Shown here: positions 35,476-42,110 of the stretch, piece by piece
Numbering within the stretch: position 1 is the stretch's first letter
Layout of the letters: each line of letters starts with the position of its first letter
Assembly: GCF_031583025.1 (NCBI RefSeq)
Contig: NZ_CP134062.1
Location: 434,001 to 498,000, forward strand
From: Mycobacterium sp. Z3061
GTDB taxonomy: Bacteria; Actinomycetota; Actinomycetes; Mycobacteriales; Mycobacteriaceae
Direction of reading: 5' to 3'
DNA length: 64,000 nucleotides
Made by a program: the position numbers and the translations under genes
Notes under the pieces: generated by a model
What the model saw: only the letters and a program-made list of their open reading frames with translations
The model's database searches: none
Told to the model about the DNA's origin: nothing

Positions 35476-36407
35476 CCGAACTCCGATACGACAACCGCGT
35501 CGCGGTGATCACCGGCGCCGGCCGGGGACTGGGTCGTGCGTATGCCCTGATGCTGGCGGCCCGGGGGGCCAGGGTCGTGGTGAACGACACCGGCGGCACG
35601 CTGGCCGGTGATGGCGCGAATACCGCTCCGGCGCAGCAGGTTGCGGCCGAGATCGGCGCCGCCGGCGGCGAAGCGGTGGCCAGTTGCGAGTCGGTCACCA
35701 CCGCCGCGGGTGGGCAGGCGATCATTCAGACGGCGCTCGATCATTTCGGGCGAATCGACATCCTGATCCACAACGCCGGCACGGTGCGGCGCGGGTCGCT
35801 CAAAGAGCTGAGTTACGAGGATTTCGACGCCGTCCTCGACGTGCACCTGCGCGGCGCCTTCCACGTGGTGCGCCCCGCCTTTCCGTTGATGTGCGCCGCC
35901 GGTTACGGCCGGATCGTGCTGACCTCCTCCATCGGCGGCATTTACGGCAACCATGGCGTCGCCAATTACGCCGCCGCCAAGGCCGGTCTCATCGGTCTGT
36001 CCAACGTCGTTGCGCTCGAGGGTGAGCCAGAGGGAGTGCTGTGCAACGTCATCGTGCCGTCCGCGGTCACGAGAATGGCCGAGGGGCTGGATGTTTCGGC
36101 CTACCCGCCGATGGAGCCCGAGCTGGTGGCGCCTGTGGTCGGCTTTCTCGCGCACGAATCCTGTGGGGTCAGCGGTGAAATGCTGATCGCCATCGCGGGC
36201 CGGGTGGCCCGCGCGGTGGTCGCCGAGAGTCCCGGCGTGCAGCGGTTGTCGTGGACTATCGAGGACGTCGCCGAACAGCTGTATGCGGTGCGGGACCTCA
36301 GCGCACCGCTGGTCTTCCCGGTGGTGCCGGACGGGCATGCCGAGCACATCCGGTACAGCTTCGAGTCAGCGGCGTGGGCGATCAAGGAGAATGCCCACCA
36401 TGTCTAA
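35472..36407 (+). CDS. SDR family dehydrogenase, multifunctional-enzyme-2-like
   Basis: A 311-residue SDR with TGAGRGLGRAYAL near residue 13, NDTGG, NAGT, a catalytic TSSIGG and YAAAK. The N-terminal part closely follows the hydroxyacyl-CoA dehydrogenase domain of peroxisomal multifunctional enzyme 2. A C-terminal extension of about 60 residues replaces the usual ending. Translation is coupled by ATGA overlap with the monooxygenase, and the gene overlaps the next one by 8 bases. It probably oxidises a 3-hydroxyacyl-CoA in the lower pathway. Confidence 0.87.
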   Translation: MTELRYDNRVAVITGAGRGLGRAYALMLAARGARVVVNDTGGTLAGDGANTAPAQQVAAEIGAAGGEAVASCESVTTAAGGQAIIQTALDHFGRIDILIHNAGTVRRGSLKELSYEDFDAVLDVHLRGAFHVVRPAFPLMCAAGYGRIVLTSSIGGIYGNHGVANYAAAKAGLIGLSNVVALEGEPEGVLCNVIVPSAVTRMAEGLDVSAYPPMEPELVAPVVGFLAHESCGVSGEMLIAIAGRVARAVVAESPGVQRLSWTIEDVAEQLYAVRDLSAPLVFPVVPDGHAEHIRYSFESAAWAIKENAHHV

Positions 36408-37602
36408 TTCGGGGTCTGGTTCGGGTTCGGGTCCCCTGGCGGGCGTACGCGTCGTCGACCTCACCGCCATGGTGATGGGTCCCTACTGCACCCAGATCAT
36501 GGCCGACATGGGCGCCGACGTCATCAAGATCGAGCCCCCGCAGGGTGACGACACCCGGTACGTCTCGGTCGGCCCGGCACCTGGCATGAGCGGCGTCTTC
36601 GTCAACGTCAATCGCGGCAAGCGCGGAGTCATCCTGGATCTGAAGTCCGATGCCGGCCGAACCGCCCTGCATGCTCTGATCAAAGGCGCCGACGTCTTCA
36701 TCCACTCGATGCGCGCGGCGGCGATCGGCCGGCTCGGGCTCAGCTACGCCGAAGTCGCGGCCATCAACCCCACGGTCGTGTACACCAACTGCTACGGCTA
36801 CAGCCGCCGCGGGCCCAATCGGGACCTGCCGGCCTACGACGACACCATCCAGGCCGCCTGCGGATTGCCGTCTGTGCAGCAGCAACTGACCGGCGAAGCC
36901 AACTACGTGGGGACGATCGTGGCCGACAAGGTCGCCGGTCTGACGGCGCTCTACGCCACCATGATGGCGCTGTTCCACCGGGAACGCACCGGTGAAGGGC
37001 AGGAAGTGGAGATCGGCATGTTCGAGGCGATGGCCTCGTTCATGCTGGTGGAGCACGCCAACGGTGCGATATTCGATCCGCCCCTCGGCCCCGCCGTCTA
37101 TCCGCGCACGGTGGCGCCCAACCGGCGGCCGTACCGCACCAGCGACGGCTACGTCTCGGCCCTGATCTACAACGACAAGCACTGGGCCGCCTTCACCGAT
37201 GCCGTGCGACCGGACTGGAACGACGAGTGCTACGCCACGCTCGAGGGACGGGCAAGCCAGATCGACACCGTATATGCGCTGCTCGCCGGGACATTCGCCC
37301 AGCGCACGACCCGGGAATGGCTGGACCTGCTCCGCGAGCTGGAGATACCGGCGTCGGCACTGTCGTCCCCGGCGGCGTTGTTCGACGATCCGCAGCTGGA
37401 GGCCGTCGGCTTCTTCGAGACGGTGGACAGCCCCCACGGTCCGGTGCGTTTCCCGGGTGTTCCGGCGTGGTTTTCCCGCACCCCCGGCGGAGTCGCGGGG
37501 CCGGCTCCGGACCTGGGCGCGCACACCTCCGAGGTGCTCGCCGAATTGGGATTGACCTGCATCGATGCCGGCGTCGACAGCGCAGCCGCCGGGCCGGCGT
37601 AG
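36400..37602 (+). CDS. CaiB/BaiF family CoA-transferase (family III)
   Basis: A 400-residue family III CoA-transferase. Conserved features are PLAGVRVVDLTAMVMGPYC near residue 15, MADMGADVIKIEPPQGDD, RGKRGVILDLKS, and YDDTIQAACG near 147, holding the Asp expected to carry the acyl group. ATG at 36400 lies 8 bases inside the previous gene and is preferred because earlier starts are wholly within it. It would move CoA from a donor thioester to the pathway acid, or racemise an alpha-methyl-acyl-CoA. A Ser/Gly-rich N-terminus (residues 2-11) is unusual. Confidence 0.9.
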   Translation: MSNSGSGSGSGPLAGVRVVDLTAMVMGPYCTQIMADMGADVIKIEPPQGDDTRYVSVGPAPGMSGVFVNVNRGKRGVILDLKSDAGRTALHALIKGADVFIHSMRAAAIGRLGLSYAEVAAINPTVVYTNCYGYSRRGPNRDLPAYDDTIQAACGLPSVQQQLTGEANYVGTIVADKVAGLTALYATMMALFHRERTGEGQEVEIGMFEAMASFMLVEHANGAIFDPPLGPAVYPRTVAPNRRPYRTSDGYVSALIYNDKHWAAFTDAVRPDWNDECYATLEGRASQIDTVYALLAGTFAQRTTREWLDLLRELEIPASALSSPAALFDDPQLEAVGFFETVDSPHGPVRFPGVPAWFSRTPGGVAGPAPDLGAHTSEVLAELGLTCIDAGVDSAAAGPA

Positions 37603-37619
37603 GACCGTGACATCCGCTA

Positions 37620-37644
37620 CATTGATGGATCGTATGCATTGATG
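37620..37644. promoter_or_regulatory. Direct repeat CATTGATG x2 upstream of enoyl-CoA hydratase
   Basis: CATTGATG occurs at 37620-37627 and 37637-37644, a 17-base period, in the 92-base gap after the CoA-transferase gene. The gap is the only sizeable one in the rightward arm, so the hydratase gene may have its own promoter, with this as an activator or repressor site. Confidence 0.3.
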
Positions 37645-37694
37645 TATCTTTCGGGCAGTGGCCTTTTGGCGGGGCAGACGAAGGGAAGACGGGC

Positions 37695-38501
37695 ATGCGT
37701 AACTACGGAGCGGAATTGACGACCACGGTGCAGGGACTGTCGGTCAGTCGTGTCGACGGTGTGCTGTCTGTGGCCTTCGACCGGCCGGAGAGCCTCAACG
37801 CGCTCACCGTGCCGGTGTTGTCGGGTCTCGCCGACCTCCTGGAGGCCGCGGCCACCGATCCTGGTGTCAAGGTGGTGCGACTGGGTGGTGCGGGGCGCGC
37901 ATTCTGCGCCGGGGCCAGCATGAACGTCGACGACTGGCACGGCGCCGGCTCGGCGATCAACTTCGGCGAGGAGGGTAATCGCGTGGTGCGCGCCATTACC
38001 GGGATGCCACAGCCTGTCGTCGCCGTCGTGCAAGGCGCGGCCGCTGGTAACGGCATCTCGTTGATCCTGGCGTGCGACCTGGTGCTGGCGTCCGAGACGG
38101 CCTATTTCACGCTGGGGGTGACCCGAATGGGGCTGATGCCCGACGCCGGCGCTTCGGCCTCACTGGCGGCGACGGTAGGCCGCGGCAGGGCGATGCGCAT
38201 AGCGCTGCTCAACGAGCGGCTGTCCGCGGCCGAGGCGCTGGCCTGCGGTCTGATCAGCGCCGTTCACCCGGCAGAGCTGCTCGATCGGGAGGCGGCCAAG
38301 GTCATCCGGACGCTGTTGGCCGGTCCCTCGGCCGCTTTCGCGGCCACCAAGGCGGCGATCAACGCGGCGAGTCTGGACGGGATCGAGTTTGCGTTCGAAC
38401 GTGAGCTGCACGGCCAGGCGATTCTGATGCAGTCGGACGACTTCATCGAAGGCGCCTCGGCCTTCCACCAGCGCCGGCCTGCCGCCTTCACCGGCAGCTG
38501 A
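37695..38501 (+). CDS. Enoyl-CoA hydratase/isomerase family protein
   Basis: A 268-residue crotonase-fold protein. The two oxyanion-hole segments are visible as RAFCAGASMN (near 70) and GAAAGNGISLILACD (near 116-130). The position of the second catalytic Glu is in a MGLMPDAGAS context, where Asp stands in place of the usual Gly-Gly pattern, so it may be an isomerase or hydrolase rather than a hydratase. It is the last gene of the catabolic island and is probably part of beta-oxidation of the CoA ester. Confidence 0.88.
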   Translation: MRNYGAELTTTVQGLSVSRVDGVLSVAFDRPESLNALTVPVLSGLADLLEAAATDPGVKVVRLGGAGRAFCAGASMNVDDWHGAGSAINFGEEGNRVVRAITGMPQPVVAVVQGAAAGNGISLILACDLVLASETAYFTLGVTRMGLMPDAGASASLAATVGRGRAMRIALLNERLSAAEALACGLISAVHPAELLDREAAKVIRTLLAGPSAAFAATKAAINAASLDGIEFAFERELHGQAILMQSDDFIEGASAFHQRRPAAFTGS

Positions 38502-38736
38502 GCGGGACGCGCGGAAATCCGTTGCGGGTCTTCGGTATTTCCGCGTGTCGCGCCGCGATTCTGACCGCGTCGGCCCCTAAACTTTCTCGGATCAAGAGGA
38601 GGGGCAGCGACGTATCGGCATCAAATTCGGCGCCGGACGAGGACGTGGTCAGGGCGCGCTGACAGCGAACACCGAGCCGGGCGGAAAGAATCCCGCACCG
38701 GCACGTTCTGCACCCAAGTCCCGCTGGGTTGCACCG

Positions 38737-40734
38737 TTGCGGCGGACCGGGCGGTTGGCGGCGTGGGACCGGGGGGACCGGCCTAGCGGTATCCCCGCTC
38801 TCGATGGACTGCGTGCCGTTGCCGTAGGCCTGGTTCTGGTCGGGCACGGTGGCGTTCCCGGTGTCAGCGGCGGGTTCATCGGCGTCGATATCTTCTTCGT
38901 CCTCAGCGGATTCCTGATCACCTCGCTGTTGCTCGACGAACTGGGCCGCGGCGGTCGCATCGACCTGACCGGCTTCTGGATCCGGCGCGCCCGCCGGTTG
39001 CTGCCTGCGCTGGTCCTGATGGTCCTCACCGTCGGCGTGGCCCGCGAATTCCTGCCCTACCAGTCGCTGGACGGCTTGCGCGGAGACGCGATCGCGGCTT
39101 TCGCGTGGGTGGCCAACTGGCGGTTCGTGGCCCAGAAGACCGACTACTTCACCCAGGGCGCGCCGTCGCCGCTGCAGCACACCTGGTCCCTCGGCGTCGA
39201 GGAGCAGTACTACATCGTCTGGCCGGTGGTGCTGATCGCGGTCACGCTGTTGTTGGCCGCGCGGGCGCGGCGCTACTTCGCCAAGATCACCGTCGGCCAT
39301 GTTCGGCTGGCCGCCTTCGTGATCGCCACGCTCGGTGCGGTGGCGTCGGCCGCTGCCGCCATCGTCTTCACCTCCGACACCACCCGCGACCGGATCTATT
39401 TCGGCACCGACACCCGCGCGCAGGCTTTGCTGGTCGGTGCCGCGGCATCGGCTCTCCTGGTCAGGGACTGGTCGGCGCTGAACCGGGGCTGGTGTCTGAT
39501 CCGGACCCGGTGGGGACGCCGGATCGCGCGGGCGCTACCGATTGCCGGCCTGGCCGCGCTGGCGGCCCTGACCCATTACGCGACCGGTAGTGCCGGCGAG
39601 TTCCGGCACGGCCTGCTGATCGCGGTGGCCATTGCCGCGGTTCTCGTGGTCGCGCCGGTGGCACTCGAGCAGCGCGGGATACTGGCGCGCGCGCTGGCGT
39701 GGCGCCCCCTGGTCTGGCTCGGCGCAATCTCCTACGGCGTCTACCTCTGGCACTGGCCGATCTTCCTGGTGCTCAACGGTGAACGCACCGGATGGTCGGG
39801 GCTCGGGCTGTTCGCGGCGCGCTGTGGCGTCACCTTGGCGGTGGCCGGGATCTCCTACTGGGCGATCGAACAACCCATCCGGCGGTGGCGGCCGCAGCGC
39901 GTCCCCTTGTTGCCGCTGGCCGCGGCAACCGTCGCCAGCGCCGCCGCGGCAACGATCTTGGTGGTGCCCGTCGGGACCGGGCTGCACGAGGTGGGCTTAC
40001 CGCCCGGCGTGTCTGCGGTGGCGGCGGTTTCCCCGTCGCCCCCCGCGGCGGGCCACCCCGCGCCGGGGCCGCGAGATCCCAACGCGCCGTACACCGTTTC
40101 GGTATTCGGCGATTCGATCGGATGGACGATGATGCACTATCTGCCGCCGACGCCCGGATTCCGGTTCCTCGATCACACCGTCATCGGATGCAGCCTGGTG
40201 CGCGGCACGCCCTACCGCTACATCGGCCAAACGCTGGAGCAGCGACCGGAATGCGACACCTGGCCCGGACGCTGGGCCAACCAGATCGCCGCGGACCGGC
40301 CGGATGTCGCGCTATTGGTCATCGGCCGCTGGGAGACGGTCGACCGGGTGAACGAGGGCAAGTGGACTCATATCGGCGACCCGACGTTCGACGCGTACCT
40401 GAACTTCGAATTGAACCGTGCGCTGGACATCGTGGGATCGACCGGGGTGCGGGTGCTGGTCGCCACCGTGCCCTACAGTCGCGGCGGTGAGAAGCCGGAC
40501 GGACGGTTGTACCCCGAGGACCAACCCGATCGGGTCAACCAGTGGAACACCATGATGCGCAACGCGATTGGCCAGCGCCCTAACGTCGGCATCGTCGACC
40601 TCAACAAAAAGCTCTGCCCGGACGGCGTTTACACCGCCAAGGTCGACGGCATCAAGGTGCGCAGCGACGGCGTGCACCTGACTCCGGAAGGGGTCAAGTG
40701 GCTGTTGCCGTGGTTGGAAGAGTCGGTTCGCTAG
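38737..40734 (+). CDS. Acyltransferase 3 (OafA/YrhL-like) with C-terminal SGNH domain, Rv0111-like
   Basis: A membrane acyltransferase of at least 665 residues. The N-terminal part (about residues 20-400) has ten or so membrane helices with GIPALDGLRAVAV, the GFIGVDIFFVLSGFLIT segment and HTWSLGVEEQYY typical of acyltransferase 3. After a Pro-rich linker an SGNH-like domain follows, with nucleophile SVFGDSIGWT and GVHLTPEGVKWL near the end. Such proteins O-acetylate or otherwise acylate cell-surface glycans. The only canonical in-frame start before the first domain is TTG at 38737; the frame is open from 38581 and still coding-like (Arg/Pro-rich). It matches Rv0111, next to the rhomboid in M. 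tuberculosis. Confidence 0.88.
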   Translation: MRRTGRLAAWDRGDRPSGIPALDGLRAVAVGLVLVGHGGVPGVSGGFIGVDIFFVLSGFLITSLLLDELGRGGRIDLTGFWIRRARRLLPALVLMVLTVGVAREFLPYQSLDGLRGDAIAAFAWVANWRFVAQKTDYFTQGAPSPLQHTWSLGVEEQYYIVWPVVLIAVTLLLAARARRYFAKITVGHVRLAAFVIATLGAVASAAAAIVFTSDTTRDRIYFGTDTRAQALLVGAAASALLVRDWSALNRGWCLIRTRWGRRIARALPIAGLAALAALTHYATGSAGEFRHGLLIAVAIAAVLVVAPVALEQRGILARALAWRPLVWLGAISYGVYLWHWPIFLVLNGERTGWSGLGLFAARCGVTLAVAGISYWAIEQPIRRWRPQRVPLLPLAAATVASAAAATILVVPVGTGLHEVGLPPGVSAVAAVSPSPPAAGHPAPGPRDPNAPYTVSVFGDSIGWTMMHYLPPTPGFRFLDHTVIGCSLVRGTPYRYIGQTLEQRPECDTWPGRWANQIAADRPDVALLVIGRWETVDRVNEGKWTHIGDPTFDAYLNFELNRALDIVGSTGVRVLVATVPYSRGGEKPDGRLYPEDQPDRVNQWNTMMRNAIGQRPNVGIVDLNKKLCPDGVYTAKVDGIKVRSDGVHLTPEGVKWLLPWLEESVR

Positions 40735-41387
40735 CCGGTCCAGCAGCTCAGTTCCATGCTGTCGGTATCCCGTACCGGGAAATTGAAGCTCACGTAGCCG
40801 TTGCCGGGGTCTCGCACGTAGTCCAGATACGGCCTGAGATCCGGTGACTCCGTGTTGTCGGCGACCACCACCGCGCCCGGCGACAATGACGGTTGAAGGA
40901 GTTCGATCACGGGCTGGTACAGGTCTTTCCAGCCGTCGAGCAGGACGAAGTTCACCGGACCGTCCACTTCGGCCAGGGTGGACAGCGCGTCTCCCGGCAG
41001 GATGGTGATGACGTCGTCCAGCCCTACCTCGGCGAAGGTTTGTTCGGCCGCGGCGATTTTGGTCTCGCTGAGCTCTGTGGTCACCACGCGCCCGGTGCCG
41101 TTGTCCCGCACGGCCGCCGCCAGGTGGATCGCGGAGATACCGAAGGACATCCCGAATTCCACCACCGTTTGCGGACGGGTCGCCCGCACCAGGGCATAGA
41201 GCAGTTGGCCGGCTTCCGGTGTCACCGGGATGTAGAACTCGCTCATCGCCTCGGTGCGCTCGGCCGGCGTCATCGGACGTTCGAAATCGGCTCGCCGTTC
41301 CTGCAACTGCGACATCTGTTCGCGCGCGGCGGTGTACATCCGCGCGAGCGTCGAGGCGACTTCGGGCTCCTGCAATGTGTTCGGCAT
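40731..41387 (-). CDS. Class I SAM-dependent O-methyltransferase
   Basis: A 218-residue methyltransferase similar to the catechol/caffeoyl-CoA O-methyltransferase group. The SAM motif is VVEFGMSFGISAIHLA near residue 76, the acidic residue follows at VTTELSETK, and the FVLLDGWKDLY region near 150 holds a likely metal/catalytic Asp. ATG at 41387 was chosen as the start of the fold; 41417 adds ten residues of little meaning. The stop overlaps the acyltransferase stop by 4 bases (convergent). Its substrate is unknown. Confidence 0.87.
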   Translation of the reverse strand: MPNTLQEPEVASTLARMYTAAREQMSQLQERRADFERPMTPAERTEAMSEFYIPVTPEAGQLLYALVRATRPQTVVEFGMSFGISAIHLAAAVRDNGTGRVVTTELSETKIAAAEQTFAEVGLDDVITILPGDALSTLAEVDGPVNFVLLDGWKDLYQPVIELLQPSLSPGAVVVADNTESPDLRPYLDYVRDPGNGYVSFNFPVRDTDSMELSCWTG

Positions 41388-41454
41388 ACCGCTGACAGTA
41401 GGCGCTCTGCCGACCACCGCGTTTGACGTGCTGCGATCGCAGTGCCACCATGGG

Positions 41455-41620
41455 AAGCTGCAAGCACCTCGGTAGGTGAGGCGTCTGCACGGATACAGGC
41501 CACTGACCCCGAACGTCGAAAGACGCCCCGGGTCAGGACAGCTCTTCCCGGCTTAAGGGTTGAGCCCAAGTGGCTTCCGGTCTCCAGCCGGATACGCCGT
41601 GCAGTGCCAAAGCTCCGACG
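41455..41620 (+). promoter_or_regulatory. M-box (ykoK leader) magnesium riboswitch
   Basis: The conserved M-box core is present in order: TAGGTGAGGC at 41473-41482, GGATACAGGCCAC at 41491-41503, GTCGAAAGACGCC at 41515-41527, and the closing GTGCCAAAGCTC at 41604-41615 that pairs with GGAAGCT near 41452. The whole lies about 490 bases upstream of the NRAMP-family gene. By known function the aptamer folds around Mg2+ and reduces expression of the downstream genes when magnesium is plentiful. The match is by eye to the Rfam ykoK consensus as I remember it; end points are approximate. Confidence 0.85.
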
Positions 41621-41657
41621 AGAGGGGTGCGCCCGAGAATCGGGCATTCGCTTCTCG
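41619..41657 (+). terminator. Hairpin just after the M-box, likely expression platform
   Basis: GCCCGA-gaa-TCGGGC (41631-41645) is enclosed by CGAGA/TCTCG (41619-41623 and 41653-41657). It begins where the aptamer closes and shares its last bases, so it could act as the switching terminator or as an anti-terminator competitor. No U-tract follows. Confidence 0.5.
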
Positions 41658-41713
41658 CTGTGTGGATGTGGTGGCACCCCCGTGTGTCCCGGCTGTGAGG
41701 AGGTGAGGGCGTG

Positions 41714-41791
41714 ATGAGTACCAGTCCAGGCGATAGTCCGTATCTGAAATCCATCCTGTCCCGATCCGGCTCCGGCATATCCGTCGGCTGA
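41714..41791 (+). CDS. Short ORF (25 residues) between riboswitch and transporter, possible leader peptide
   Basis: ATG at 41714 is preceded by an unusually strong ribosome binding region (GAGGAGGTGAGGG) and encodes 25 residues beginning MSTSPGDSPYLKS and rich in Ser and Gly. It is too short to judge by coding statistics. The strong ribosome site placed right after the M-box suggests it is translated, either as a leader peptide in the magnesium response or by accident of the site. Confidence 0.4.
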   Translation: MSTSPGDSPYLKSILSRSGSGISVG

Positions 41792-41844
41792 TGCCACGCT
41801 GCGAATGACGCGAGCAGGTCGGGCTCCGAAGTCAGGAGCGAACA

Positions 41845-42027
41845 ATGACCATGCTGACCATGAACCTCGTTGTGCCACGGGCCGATAACCGCACCGGTCA
41901 TCGGCAAGCTGTGCTGCGTGCCGGCCGCCGGGCGGTGGCCAGGCTGACCGCGCTGATCGACATGACCCCGCAGCAGCGGGCGGACCGGTACGTGGCAGGA
42001 ATGCCGATCGCCGTGCTCGGCAGCTAG
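41845..42027 (+). CDS. Small basic protein downstream of the M-box
   Basis: A 60-residue basic protein that I do not recognise; it contains RQAVLRAGRRAVARLTALID and ends with RYVAGMPIAVLGS. Its ATG at 41845 is preceded by CAGGAGCGAACA, a good ribosome binding site. It is followed by a strong hairpin (42048-42077) before the transporter gene. In M. tuberculosis one M-box also precedes a short ORF of unknown function (Rv1535), so this may be a counterpart; an alignment is needed to say so. There is no membrane segment; it is likely cytosolic and could bind nucleic acid or lipid head groups. Confidence 0.6.
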   Translation: MTMLTMNLVVPRADNRTGHRQAVLRAGRRAVARLTALIDMTPQQRADRYVAGMPIAVLGS

Positions 42028-42047
42028 CTTCCGTCCCACCCAGGGCG

Positions 42048-42077
42048 CGCGGTGGGCACACCTCGGTGCCCGCCGCG
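42048..42077 (+). terminator. Strong hairpin before the NRAMP gene
   Basis: A 12-bp stem with one G-U pair (CGCGGTGGGCAC against GTGCCCGCCGCG) and a 6-base loop lies 21 bases after the small ORF and 34 bases before the transporter start. It could attenuate read-through into the transporter gene or be a second control point. Confidence 0.5.
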
Positions 42078-42110
42078 GGGCCCGACTCTGTTCAGATAGC
42101 GAGAGATTCG

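Noticed and set aside
25408..38501. Steroid (cholesterol) degradation cluster
   Set aside because: No KstR-type regulator, hsa, ksh or mce genes; oxygenase and GntR types do not fit.
41442..41714. A 90-residue plus-strand ORF with a Cys-rich end running through the M-box
   Set aside because: The conserved bases there follow RNA structure, not codons, and the riboswitch explains the sequence.
42066..42110. GTG 42066 as the NRAMP start
   Set aside because: It lies inside a 12-bp hairpin stem and the added residues are not family-like.
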